Source: Elusimicrobiota bacterium
Lineage (GTDB): Bacteria > Elusimicrobiota > Elusimicrobia > UBA1565 > UBA9628
Direction of reading: 5' to 3'
NCBI GenBank assembly: GCA_028869495.1
Contig: JAGWRY010000298.1
Coordinates: 1 to 18,927 of the forward strand
Length of the DNA stretch: 18,927 bases
The first letter of the stretch is position 1. Each line of letters opens with the position of its first letter. Below are positions 6,079 through 12,897 of the stretch, in pieces. Under the pieces are notes generated by a model that was not told the origin of the DNA, did not search any database, and saw only the letters and a list, made by a program, of their open reading frames with translations. Position numbers and translations under genes: made by a program.

Positions 6079-7110
6079 ATGGAACCGTCGACCGACACCA
6101 TCAGCCAGTACTTCAAGGGCATCCAAAAGCTCGCGCAGGTCAGCCGCGAGGAGATGCACGAGCTGTGGAAGAAGGCCAAGAAGGGGGACGCGGCCGCCAA
6201 GTCCCGCATCATGGAGGCCAACCTCCGGCTCGTCGTGCCGATCGCCAAGAAGTACCACCGCCAGGGCATCGACTTCATGGACCTCGTCGAGGAGGGCAAC
6301 CTCGGCCTGATGCACTCGATCGACAAGTTCGAGCCGTCGAAGGGCTACCGCTTCTCGACCTACGCGTCGTACTGGATCGAGCAGTCGATCCGCCGCGCGG
6401 TCGAGGAGCAGTCGAAGACGATCCGCATCCCGCCGCACGCGTGGGAGGCCCTGCGCAAGTGGCTGAAGATGTGGGAGAAGATGCACGCGAAGCTCGGCCG
6501 CGACCCGTCGCTGGCCGAGATGGCCCGCGCGATGCACTGGACCGCGCGCCAGGTGCGCGGCGTCCTCGACGCCGCCGAGGCCGCCAAGGGCATGGGCTCG
6601 CTCGAGGCCCCGATCGACTCCGAGGACGACAACATCACGGTCGAGGACATGATCGCGGAGACGACCGCCCAGTCGCCGGAGAACGTGATCGGGGTCCTCA
6701 AGCTCCACGACGAGCTCCACCAGGCCCTGCGCGAGATCGGCGACCGCGAGCGCATGATCCTGGAGTTCCGCCACGGCCTGACCGGGCAGACGCCGATGAC
6801 GCTCGAGGAGGTCGGCCGGCGCCTGCGCCTCTCGCGCGAGCGCATCCGACAGATCGAGGAGCGCGCGCTCCTGCGCCTGCGCCGCGTCGCCAACCGGATG
6901 GGCCTGATCGAGCTCGAGGAGGGGGGCCGCCGAGGCCACACGAACCTCCAGCCCGGCTTCAGCGCGCCGAAGCTCAAGACCGACATCCTCGGCCAGACGA
7001 TCCCGGCCGGGCGCAAGACCGCGCCGACGGGACCCCAGCTGATCCGGCGCCAGCCGCGCAAGCTGGTCTTCGCGCCGCCGGCCAAGCCCAACGGGAAGAA
7101 GCGGAAATGA
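6079..7110 (+). CDS. RNA polymerase sigma-70 factor (RpoD/RpoS-like) with C-terminal tail
   Basis: A 343-aa group 1/2 sigma factor that directs RNA polymerase to promoters. The order is: a short region 1.2-like segment ISQYFKGIQKL (8–18); region 2 with NLRLVVPIAKKY (48–59), GIDFMDLVEEGNLGL (63–77), FEPSKGYRFSTYASYWI (84–100) and the −10 recognition helix; region 3 at about 116–195; region 4 with the −35 HTH EEVGRRLRLSRERIRQIE (243–260). There is no long region 1.1, so it is closer to RpoS or a compact RpoD. A basic, low-complexity tail of about 60 residues follows region 4, which is unusual. The ATG has a clear GGAG upstream. The stop overlaps apt (ATGA). Whether it is the primary or a stationary-phase sigma cannot be decided here. 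Confidence 0.93.
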   Translation: MEPSTDTISQYFKGIQKLAQVSREEMHELWKKAKKGDAAAKSRIMEANLRLVVPIAKKYHRQGIDFMDLVEEGNLGLMHSIDKFEPSKGYRFSTYASYWIEQSIRRAVEEQSKTIRIPPHAWEALRKWLKMWEKMHAKLGRDPSLAEMARAMHWTARQVRGVLDAAEAAKGMGSLEAPIDSEDDNITVEDMIAETTAQSPENVIGVLKLHDELHQALREIGDRERMILEFRHGLTGQTPMTLEEVGRRLRLSRERIRQIEERALLRLRRVANRMGLIELEEGGRRGHTNLQPGFSAPKLKTDILGQTIPAGRKTAPTGPQLIRRQPRKLVFAPPAKPNGKKRK

Positions 7111-7622
7111 CCGACTTCAAGAAGCACATCCACGACGTCCCGGACTTCCCGAAGAAGGGGATCGTCTTCAAGGACATCACGCCCCTGCTGTCCGACGCGA
7201 AGATCTTCGCGGCCGCGGTCGACCGCCTCTCCGAGCCCTTCGTCGGCAAGGGCGTCCAGGTCGTCGCCGGCATCGAGTCGCGCGGCTTCCTGCTGGCGAC
7301 CCCGATCGCCTACCGTCTCGGCGCCGGGGTCGTGCCGATCCGCAAGAAGGGGAAGCTGCCGCGGGCGGTGAAATCCGCCAGCTACGCCCTCGAGTACGGC
7401 ACCGACTCGATCGAGGCGCACGCGGACGCCTTCCCGCGGGGGACCAAGGTCCTGCTCGTCGACGACGTGCTGGCGACCGGCGGCACCGCGGCCGCGGCCG
7501 TGGAGCTCATCGAGGCGATCGGCGGCTCCCTGGTCGGGACCGCCTTCCTGATCGAGCTGGGCTTCCTGTCGGGCCGTCAGAAGCTCCCCGGCCGGGACGT
7601 CCGCTCCCTCGTCTCCTACTGA
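7107..7622 (+). CDS. apt: Adenine phosphoribosyltransferase
   Basis: Apt converts adenine plus PRPP to AMP, purine salvage in the cytoplasm. The 171-aa protein has normal length. Motifs: FPKKGIVFKDITPLL (14–28), GIESRGF (55–61), the adenine-side residues around VPIRKKGKLP (76–85), and the PRPP-binding loop VLLVDDVLATGGTAAA (115–130). The start overlaps the sigma-factor stop as ATGA, so it is translated from the same mRNA. A truncated tRNA gene begins 12 nt after the stop. Confidence 0.97.
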   Translation: MTDFKKHIHDVPDFPKKGIVFKDITPLLSDAKIFAAAVDRLSEPFVGKGVQVVAGIESRGFLLATPIAYRLGAGVVPIRKKGKLPRAVKSASYALEYGTDSIEAHADAFPRGTKVLLVDDVLATGGTAAAAVELIEAIGGSLVGTAFLIELGFLSGRQKLPGRDVRSLVSY

Positions 7623-7634
7623 TCGCCCGCTTTA

Positions 7635-7672
7635 GCCCCGATAGCTCAATGGATAGAGCTACTCCGTCCTAA
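7635..7672 (+). pseudogene. 5' half of tRNA-Arg(CCU), 3' half missing
   Basis: The sequence reads as a tRNA from the acceptor to the anticodon loop: GCCCCGA, TA, D arm GCTC–AATGGATA–GAGC, T26, stem ACTCC, loop GTCCTAA with anticodon CCT (7668–7670). Position 39 onward should be GGAGT, but the sequence is AGGGA. No T arm or 3' acceptor (TCGGGGC) is found in the next several hundred bases. The break lies in the anticodon loop, a common recombination or intron site, and short repeats follow. It looks like a tRNA gene cut by integration or deletion. Confidence 0.7.
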
Positions 7673-7685
7673 AGGGAAAACCCCG

Positions 7686-7777
7686 GATTCGCGGCTTTTC
7701 GCCGGAGTTTGAAGAGTTCGGATTCTCCTGCATTTTCCTAAGCGAATCCCGATTCGCGGGTTTGACCGGGTTCGCGG
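7686..7777 (+). repeat. Short repeats and palindrome beside the truncated tRNA
   Basis: The nonamer G(A/G)TTCGCGG occurs three times (7686–7694, 7751–7759, 7769–7777). The middle copy forms the right arm of a perfect palindrome GCGAATC–CC–GATTCGC (7742–7757). TCCTAAG near 7736 echoes the TCCTAAA of the tRNA anticodon loop. Such clusters can be recombinase-binding arms or debris of an integration site. No recombinase gene is present. Confidence 0.5.
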
Positions 7778-7801
7778 CGTTCGGTCCTGTTTTGCATCAG
7801 G

Positions 7802-7821
7802 ATGGACACCATATGGACACC
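7802..7821 (+). repeat. Tandem direct repeat ATGGACACC
   Basis: Two copies of ATGGACACC (7802–7810 and 7813–7821) lie two bases apart, an 11-bp period. I associate TGGACACC-type direct repeats with attachment regions of tRNA-targeting integrases, but this is recollection. Only the repeat itself is seen. Confidence 0.55.
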
Positions 7822-7852
7822 AGGCCTATGGCGCCAGTCCGCCGGACTCTGC

Positions 7853-7858
7853 TACCCT
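7853..7858 (+). promoter_or_regulatory. Candidate −10 (TACCCT) for the zinc-ribbon pseudogene
   Basis: TACCCT sits 14 nt before the ATG at 7873, and a GAGG Shine-Dalgarno-like motif (7865–7868) lies between them. No convincing −35 is seen 16–18 bp upstream. Confidence 0.3.
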
Positions 7859-7872
7859 TGCGGCGAGGCCCG

Positions 7873-8255
7873 ATGCCCAAACCCGACGACTCCGCCCAAC
7901 TCTGCGGCGAGTTTGACGTCAAATGGAAGATGGGCGTTCGCGGCGCGGCCGCGGTCATCAGTTGGCTCGAGACCCTCAAGGCCGAAGTCGAGCTTCAGCA
8001 GGGGCAGTTCCGCGCCGGCGGCGCGGACGTCCTCCGGCTGCTCTTGATGAACGATCTCGCCCCTGGGAACCCCGTTATCCTGCGTGCCCGCGGCCCAGAG
8101 ACGCCCAGGAGGCCTTCAGGAGGTTCTCAGACCTGCTGGGATGCGATCCACGGCCTCCGTGCGCTTGCGGAGACCCGCGTCTGATCGCCTGGGATGAGGC
8201 AGGCGCTACCTTTGCGTGCTCCAAGGGGCACAGCTGGACCGTGGGCAAGTCCTAG
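7873..8255 (+). pseudogene. Frameshifted small protein with C-terminal zinc-ribbon-like module
   Basis: Family not recognised. From ATG 7873, which has GAGG upstream, the frame reads as sensible protein (MPKPDDSAQLCGEF … VILRARGP) to about 8095. It then becomes low-quality and ends at 8184. The natural continuation is in another frame from about 8100 to the TAG at 8255, with DAQEAFRRFSDLLG and a Cys/His cluster C-x-C … C-x3-H (PCACGDP, ACSKGHSW) that resembles a zinc ribbon. A single indel near 8090–8105 would join the two into a protein of about 127 residues. This is either a decayed gene or an assembly error. It lies in the patch after the truncated tRNA, where the next gene is also frameshifted. 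Confidence 0.55.
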
Positions 8256-8295
8256 ACCGCCTGGGAGGATTTCCGCCTCCCTGGCAGCCCCGACC

Positions 8296-8798
8296 TTAGC
8301 CCCGCGGCTTGGCCGCCGTCTTGCCCTTCGCCCGATGCCGCGAAAGAGGTGCGCGGCTGCCGTTGGCGAGCGCTTCCAGGCGCCAGCGCGCCTCGCGCTT
8401 GCCGAGGGCCCGGACGGCCACCAAAGCACCCCTGGCCTCAGCCCGAGGCTTCGAGCGGCCGCCCTCCCAGGCCGTCACGGCGCCGGCGCTGACGCCCAGG
8501 AGCCTGGCGAAGGCCTCCCTGGAGAGCCCCAGCTTGCGCTGAGCCTGGACGAGCCTAGGCCCCATCCGCGCGCCTTCCGCCTGCGCCTGCGGAGCGGTGG
8601 GGGGAGACTTGAGGCGGTCCCGCAGGTCCGACATCAGCTTCGCGTTGTCGCGACGCAGCGCGGTCGCGAGCCTGTTGAGCTCGGCGACCTGATGCTTGAG
8701 GCGCCCACGTCCTTCTTGAGCTGAGCGTCCGCCTTGCGCGACACGCGCGCCGCGAGGCGCTGAATCTCGTCCTTGAGAACCTTGCCGAGGTTGGGCAT
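8296..8798 (-). pseudogene. Frameshifted coiled-coil/HTH (XRE-like) regulator
   Basis: From ATG 8798 the protein begins MPNLGKVLKDEIQRLAARVSRK and runs as a charged coiled coil to about 8705, where the frame is lost. In the next frame the coiled coil continues as RLKHQVAELNRLATALRRDN, then an XRE-like helix-turn-helix (LGLSREAFARLLGVSAGAVTAWEGG) and an Arg/Lys-rich tail, to TAA 8296. One missing base near 8702–8710 explains the break: GACGTGGGCGCC would read GAC GTC GGG CGC with one C restored. I recall an architecture of this type (MPN-x-GKVLK-EI start, coiled coil, C-terminal HTH) in other bacteria, but the family is not named. A TACCAT −10-like hexamer lies exactly 6 nt before the ATG. Confidence 0.7.
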
Positions 8799-8804
8799 AC
8801 CGGA

Positions 8805-8810
8805 ATGGTA
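8805..8810 (-). promoter_or_regulatory. −10-like TACCAT, 6 nt before start codon
   Basis: On the minus strand TACCAT is followed by six bases and the ATG at 8798. TTGGAT 16 bp further upstream is a weak −35. It implies a leaderless mRNA and no Shine-Dalgarno is visible. Confidence 0.4.
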
Positions 8811-8870
8811 GCAATATGGGTCCGAGATCCAACTACCGTCCAGGTCCTGCCTCGGCACTAACAGGCCGCA

Positions 8871-9359
8871 TCAATGGGAATTCTTTCCAAAAGTCGGCTT
8901 AACGGGATAGCAGGAACCGTACTCGAAAGCAGTCCCAAGCGGGCATCCGCCGGTAGTCGTTCCAGTCTCGGGAGACGCCTTCGGAATATCCTGCTCTCGG
9001 ATCAGCCTACGGTTACCCAGTTCCCCGTATTGGAGAGCTGCTCCAGTGAGCGAGGTTCCGCAAGTCCAATAGAACGGAGGGAAATACAACGTGCAATACT
9101 TCTCGGCGAAGACATCGATCAGGCCTTGGGCGGGCGTGCTGCTCTTGTAGACGGCGTCCGCGAATGCCGTTCCGAGGGAGTCATCGCCGGACTGAAACAA
9201 GCCGAACAAGTAGTAGTTCTTCTCGGAGTTCCCTTTCACGATCCCGACGACCTTGTCGTTGGAGCTGTGGGCTGCGGAGGTTATGACCATCTGCCGGTTG
9301 TAAGTGCAGCCCGCCAAACACATTGTGGCGAGAAATCCTGCCGCGACGAGATATTTCAT
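8871..9359 (-). CDS. Small lipoprotein, possibly TRL-like
   Basis: A 162-aa protein starting MKYLVAAGFLATMCLAGC, a signal peptide with lipobox LAGC and lipid-modified Cys18. The mature part begins TYNRQMVITSAAHSSNDKVVG and contains LFQSGDDSLGTAFADAV, then a segment with several aromatics and cysteines (CTLYFPPFYWTC). The GDDSL–AFADA pattern after a short glycine-rich region recalls small TRL-type lipoproteins, but this is tentative. A longer frame extends upstream, but the ATG at 9359 has GAGG 6 nt before it and begins the signal peptide exactly. It follows the SRAP gene by 22 nt on the same strand, probably on one mRNA. Base composition is less GC-rich than the core genes, consistent with an acquired gene. 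Confidence 0.8.
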   Translation of the reverse strand: MKYLVAAGFLATMCLAGCTYNRQMVITSAAHSSNDKVVGIVKGNSEKNYYLFGLFQSGDDSLGTAFADAVYKSSTPAQGLIDVFAEKYCTLYFPPFYWTCGTSLTGAALQYGELGNRRLIREQDIPKASPETGTTTGGCPLGTAFEYGSCYPVKPTFGKNSH

Positions 9360-9381
9360 GTTGTCCTCTTCGTTGAGTCCG

Positions 9382-9993
9382 CTACGCAGTCGTTTCCTCG
9401 ACGCATGTGGGATTATCGTTCCGCGGCGAGTTGACGATCGGAGAGACCGCGTATGTCTCCAGGTTCCCGCTCCAGGGCTTAAGCAGGGAAGCCAGGACGT
9501 CCGGCTTGGCCGCAGGATCCAGCCAAGTGGCCTCATCCTCACGCGCGAAGATAACGGGCATGCGGTCGTGAATCGGCTTCATCACGTCATTGGCGCCGGT
9601 CGCGATGATCGTGAAGGTCCGGACATCCTTGCCCTCGGGCGACTTCCAGTCGTCCCATAGGCCGGCCATCGCGAAGGGCTCCCGCGATGGCAGCACCGCG
9701 CGTCGCGGCTCTTTGCCGCCGCCGGCCAGGCGCTTCCACTCGTAGAAGCCGTCGGCGACGACGAGGCAGCGGCGCTTGCGGAAGGGCGTCCGAAAGCTCG
9801 GCTTGAGGGCCACGGTCTCGGCGCGCGCGCGGAACATCTTGAGGACGCGGCCGTCCTCCTCGAGGACGACGGGGGCGTCCTGCGTCGGCACGATGTTGTA
9901 GCGCGGATTGAGCTCGGAGACCTCGGATGCCACTAGGCCGAATCGTTCGCGTAGCTCTTTGGCGGATGCCGTCTGGGTGTATCGCCCGCACAT
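9382..9993 (-). CDS. SRAP-domain protein (YedK/HMCES type) with internal deletion
   Basis: SRAP proteins form a covalent adduct between Cys2 and abasic sites in single-stranded DNA, shielding them during replication. The 203-aa protein begins MCGRYT with Cys2. It has NPRYNIVPTQ (29–38), RARAETVALKPSFR (55–68), ADGFYEWKR (80–88; E85) and HDRMPVI (H142–148), all expected family blocks. However, the stretch between the VLKMF strand (50–54) and RARAET, which normally holds WGL(I/V)P-x-W and ends in the conserved N-A-R, is missing, and the Asn is replaced by Arg. About 20 residues appear lost in frame, so activity is doubtful. TAGCGT lies exactly 6 nt before the ATG. The lipoprotein gene follows. 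Confidence 0.85.
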   Translation of the reverse strand: MCGRYTQTASAKELRERFGLVASEVSELNPRYNIVPTQDAPVVLEEDGRVLKMFRARAETVALKPSFRTPFRKRRCLVVADGFYEWKRLAGGGKEPRRAVLPSREPFAMAGLWDDWKSPEGKDVRTFTIIATGANDVMKPIHDRMPVIFAREDEATWLDPAAKPDVLASLLKPWSGNLETYAVSPIVNSPRNDNPTCVEETTA

Positions 9994-9999
9994 AGCGGC

Positions 10000-10005
10000 A
10001 CGCTA
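10000..10005 (-). promoter_or_regulatory. −10-like TAGCGT, 6 nt before SRAP start
   Basis: On the minus strand TAGCGT is followed by GCCGCT and the ATG at 9993, the same spacing as at hicB and the Hpt gene. No clear −35 is seen, and no Shine-Dalgarno. Confidence 0.4.
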
Positions 10006-10041
10006 GCATTCCATAGTCCGATGTTGGAAGGTCTCCCGCTC

Positions 10042-10070
10042 TTGCTTTGTCGTGGAAGGCGGGCTACCCT
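10042..10070 (+). promoter_or_regulatory. Promoter-like element pointing into the receiver gene antisense
   Basis: TTGCTT (10042–10047), 17-bp spacer, TACCCT (10065–10070). A GTG (10076) and an ATG (10079) follow, but the frame they open is Arg/Pro-rich and not convincing. A transcript from here would run antisense to the minus-strand receiver gene. Confidence 0.3.
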
Positions 10071-10229
10071 GAGCGGTGATGAGCGGCTCGGCGAAGGTTC
10101 GTGACAAAAGATCCGCGAGATCCTGGACGCGTCGACCGGGGCGGCCGGCGCCGGCGGGCGCCGAGGCCCGAGTACGGGGGCGTGCTAGCCCCGCGAGCCG
10201 CGGAGCCTGCAGTCGCCCGGCGGCGCCTT

Positions 10230-10610
10230 TCAGCGGGTTCTCCGGCAGATCTCCTCGATCCGAATCGAAAGCGCCTCCAGGTCGAACGGTTTGAGGAGAA
10301 AGTCGCGGGCGCCGGCGCGCATCGCGAGCACCGCCGTTTCGACGGTCGCGAAGCCGGTGACGACGATGACCGCGAGGTCCGGGCGGATCGCCCGCGCCGC
10401 GGCGAGCAGGGCGAGGCCGTCTGCGCGCGGCATCGTCAAGTCGGTGACGACGACGTCGACGCGGCGCCTCGCGAGCGCTTCGGCGGCGGCTTCGCCGTCG
10501 ACGGCGATGATGATCTCGAAGCCCCTTTGCGCGAGGGCCCACGCGAGCATCTCCCGCATCCCGCGCTCGTCGTCGACGATGAGGATGCTCCCGCGTCTCG
10601 CGGTTTTCAT
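10230..10610 (-). CDS. Single-domain response regulator (receiver only)
   Basis: A 126-aa stand-alone receiver domain, the phosphorylatable switch of a two-component system. The acidic pair is D13/D14 in LIVDDERG, the phospho-acceptor D57 in VTDLTMP, the switch Thr T85 in VVTGF, and the conserved Lys K107 in LLKPF. No output domain follows, so it would act through protein contact or as a phosphorelay intermediate. The start ATG overlaps the stop of the MHYT kinase (ATGA), so the kinase is its likely partner. Its GMREMLAWALAQRGFE stretch resembles the GLRDMLSY–QRGF segment of the hybrid kinase and of the broken receiver at 12472–12890, suggesting paralogy. Confidence 0.93.
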   Translation of the reverse strand: MKTARRGSILIVDDERGMREMLAWALAQRGFEIIIAVDGEAAAEALARRRVDVVVTDLTMPRADGLALLAAARAIRPDLAVIVVTGFATVETAVLAMRAGARDFLLKPFDLEALSIRIEEICRRTR

Positions 10611-12469
10611 CGCGGCGCCGCCGGGTCCTTCGCGGGGAATCTGACGATGAAGGTCGTCCCGCCCGGCCCGCTCTCGACTTCCAGGTCGCCCGAGTGCTTG
10701 CGCACGATCTCGTTGACCAGGCTCAGCCCGAGCCCGGTCCCCTGCCCGACCGGCTTGGTCGTGAAGAACGGCTCGAAGATCCGCTGTTTGAGGTCGGGCG
10801 GGATGCCGGTGCCGGTGTCGGCGACCTCCAGGCGCACCCACGCCTGGGGCGAGGCGGGCTGCAGCCGCGTGCGGACGGTCAAGGTTCCGCCGTCGGGCAT
10901 GGCGTCGATCGCGTTCTTGGCGAGGTTCACGACGATCTGCTGGATCTGGTTCTTGTTTCCCAGGATGCGGGGCAGTCCCGGCTCCAGCGCCGTCTCCACT
11001 TTCACCCGGCTCATCTTCGCCTGCGCGGCGGCCAAGGCGACGGCCTGCTCGACGGCCGGATTGAACTCGAGGGGCTCCTTCTCCGACTTCGAGGTCCGCG
11101 CGAAGGTGAGCAGATCCTGGACGAGCGTCTTGCACCGCAGGGATTCGCGCTCGATGGACCGGATCGGGAGCTCCAAGGGATCCCCGGCCTTGAGACCGTG
11201 GGCCATCCCCTGGGCGAAGCCCAGGATCACCCCCAAGGGGTTGTTGATCTCGTGGGCGACTCCCGCCGCCAGCTGGCCGACCGCGGAGAGCTTCTCCGAC
11301 TGGCGCATGCGCGTCTGCATCTGCAGGCGGTCGGTGACGTCGCGAATCAAGCTCGTCACGAAGAGCCCCCGCTCCGTCTTTTCATAGCTCAAGCTGATCT
11401 CCGCCGGGAATTCGGAGCCGTCCTTGCGCCGGCAGAAGAGCGGCAGGTCGATGGCCATCGAGCGGGTGCGGGGGCGCGCCGCGTAATCCGCGCGGTGATC
11501 GTCGTGCCGCTCGCGCAGGCGCTCCGGGACGAGGACTTCCACGGGCTTCCCGAGTATCTCGCGGCGGTCGTAGCCGAAGAGACGCTCGGTTTGCAGGTTG
11601 ACGAGACAAATCCTCCCTTCCGGATCGACGGTGACGATCGCGTCGGGCGCCGATTCAACGAGGCGTTCGATGGTCAGCGAGGCCCGTCTGAGACGCTTGC
11701 TGACGTAGACCGCCGCGATCGTCAGCGCGATCAGCAGCACCGTGCCGAGGAGGACGAAAAATCCCAGCTCGCGCAGGCCGATCCCCGCGACCGCGGCCGG
11801 GGCGCCCGCGACAGGGAAGTAGTGGGCGGACGCCATCCCGGTGTAGTGCATCCCCGCGACGGCGAGGCCCATCAGGACGCCGCCGATGATCCGGCTCGGC
11901 AGCGGGTTGTTCCATTCCAAGCGCTGCAGCGTGAACTTTACGAAGATCGACGCCGTCGCCAGCACGTGGGCTACGACCAGCGAGAGCGCGAAAGTGACCG
12001 GGGCATAGGCCATGTCCGCGGGCATCAGCATCGCGGCCATGCCGGTATAGTGCATCACCCCGATGCCGCCGCCCATCAATATCCCGCCGAGGTTGGCGCG
12101 GCCGAAAGAGATATCGCGGCGGCTGATGAAATGGAGAGCGATGCCGCTGGCGGCTATGCCGGGAAGCAGCGAAACCAATGTGATCAGCGGATCGTAATGC
12201 ACGGGGAATGGGAGCTGGAACGCCAGCATGCCGAGGAAATGCATGCACCAGATGCCGCAGCCCATCGAGACCGCGCCAGCCGCCAACCACGCTCGGTGTT
12301 GCGCGGGCGAGGAGGACGTCGAGAGCATCTCCTCGATCAGCAGCGCTGTGAAGGCGGCGAGACTCGCGACGATGATTGAAAGCGCGACGAGGTCGAACCG
12401 ATAGCTGCCGGAAACCTGGCCGCTTAGGTCGGCGCCGAGCGGAAGGAATCGCATGTAGCAAGGCGTCAT
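10607..12469 (-). CDS. MHYT–PAS sensor histidine kinase
   Basis: A 620-aa membrane sensor kinase. The N-terminal half (about 25–260) has the seven-helix MHYT domain, with motifs at CMHFLGM (75–81), MHYTGM (139–144) and MHYTGM (207–212). MHYT domains are proposed to bind copper and sense O2, CO or NO. A PAS domain (about 267–385) follows, then HisKA with H406 in AHEINNP, and an HATPase with N515/N519 in NLAKNAIDAM, DTGTGIP (551–557) and GQGTGLGL (575–582). The catalytic motifs are complete. The ATG lies 2 nt after the stop of the (frameshifted) upstream receiver, and its stop overlaps the next receiver. An alternative ATG is at residue 6. Upstream Shine-Dalgarno is weak, consistent with coupling. 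Confidence 0.95.
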   Translation of the reverse strand: MTPCYMRFLPLGADLSGQVSGSYRFDLVALSIIVASLAAFTALLIEEMLSTSSSPAQHRAWLAAGAVSMGCGIWCMHFLGMLAFQLPFPVHYDPLITLVSLLPGIAASGIALHFISRRDISFGRANLGGILMGGGIGVMHYTGMAAMLMPADMAYAPVTFALSLVVAHVLATASIFVKFTLQRLEWNNPLPSRIIGGVLMGLAVAGMHYTGMASAHYFPVAGAPAAVAGIGLRELGFFVLLGTVLLIALTIAAVYVSKRLRRASLTIERLVESAPDAIVTVDPEGRICLVNLQTERLFGYDRREILGKPVEVLVPERLRERHDDHRADYAARPRTRSMAIDLPLFCRRKDGSEFPAEISLSYEKTERGLFVTSLIRDVTDRLQMQTRMRQSEKLSAVGQLAAGVAHEINNPLGVILGFAQGMAHGLKAGDPLELPIRSIERESLRCKTLVQDLLTFARTSKSEKEPLEFNPAVEQAVALAAAQAKMSRVKVETALEPGLPRILGNKNQIQQIVVNLAKNAIDAMPDGGTLTVRTRLQPASPQAWVRLEVADTGTGIPPDLKQRIFEPFFTTKPVGQGTGLGLSLVNEIVRKHSGDLEVESGPGGTTFIVRFPAKDPAAPR

Positions 12470-12471
12470 AG

Positions 12472-12890
12472 TCAGACGTTCCCCCGCCCATCCGTCCGCG
12501 CGGACCCGGAGCGCGCGCCGCGGGGCTTCAGCGCTTCCATAAAGACGGCGGAAAGCTGGCCGAGGTCGTAGGGCTTGGCGAGATAGTCGAGAGCCCCGAG
12601 CTCCATCGCCTTGGCGGCGGTCTCCTGAGTCGGGAAGCCGGTGACCAGGACGACCTCGATAGGGGGATGCAGCTCCTTGAGGCGCCTCAGCGTCTCGATC
12701 CGTCGATGCCGGGCATCATCAGGTCGCAGACGGCCAGTGCGGGCTTGTGGAGCCGCGCCGCTTCTAGGGCCTGCGAACCGTCCGCGGCGGCCACGATCCG
12801 GTAGCCCATCCGCGCAAGCCCGTAGGAAAGCATGTCGCGAAGCCCCTTCTCATCGTCGACGATCAGGACCAGAGGGCGGCCGTCTTCCAT
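12472..12890 (-). pseudogene. Frameshifted single-domain response regulator
   Basis: From ATG 12890 the frame encodes the first half of a receiver: LIVDDEKGLRDMLSY with D12/D13, and VCDLMMPGIDG with phospho-acceptor D56. It then terminates early at 12687. In a different frame the second half continues as IETLRRLKEL, VVLVTGFPTQETAAKAMELGA and LDYLAKPYDLGQL (switch Thr and conserved Lys present) to TGA at 12472–12474. A single lost base near 12698–12703 explains it: GACGGATCGAG would be GACGGCATCGAG. The restored protein would have about 139 residues. The gene sits directly before the MHYT kinase. Either it is a recent null mutation or a sequencing/assembly error. Confidence 0.85.
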
Positions 12891-12897
12891 GAACGGG

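Larger units (their letters stand above)
9994..10229. other. Intergenic region between SRAP and receiver gene
   Basis: No convincing coding sequence is seen. It holds the SRAP −10-like element (10000–10005, minus) and a plus-strand promoter candidate at 10042–10070. It also has strongly GC-rich palindromic sequence, including GGGGC–GTGCTA–GCCCC (10177–10192), which may help end transcription of the receiver gene although no T tract follows. The open frames here are Arg/Pro/Ala-rich and lack protein character. Confidence 0.4.

Noticed and set aside
7671..7872. Group I intron in the tRNA-Arg(CCU) anticodon loop
   Set aside because: Known in other bacteria and the break is at the right place, but I find no 3' exon (GGAGT, T arm, TCGGGGC) in the following several hundred bases and only a weak P1-like pairing.
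10079..10294. Small plus-strand gene after the TTGCTT/TACCCT element
   Set aside because: The peptide is Arg/Pro/Ala/Ser-rich, overlaps the well-supported receiver gene, and has no Shine-Dalgarno or recognisable domain.
10694..12379. 561-codon plus-strand open frame opposite the MHYT kinase
   Set aside because: Arg/Gln/His-rich translation typical of an antisense shadow; the minus-strand kinase has all catalytic motifs.
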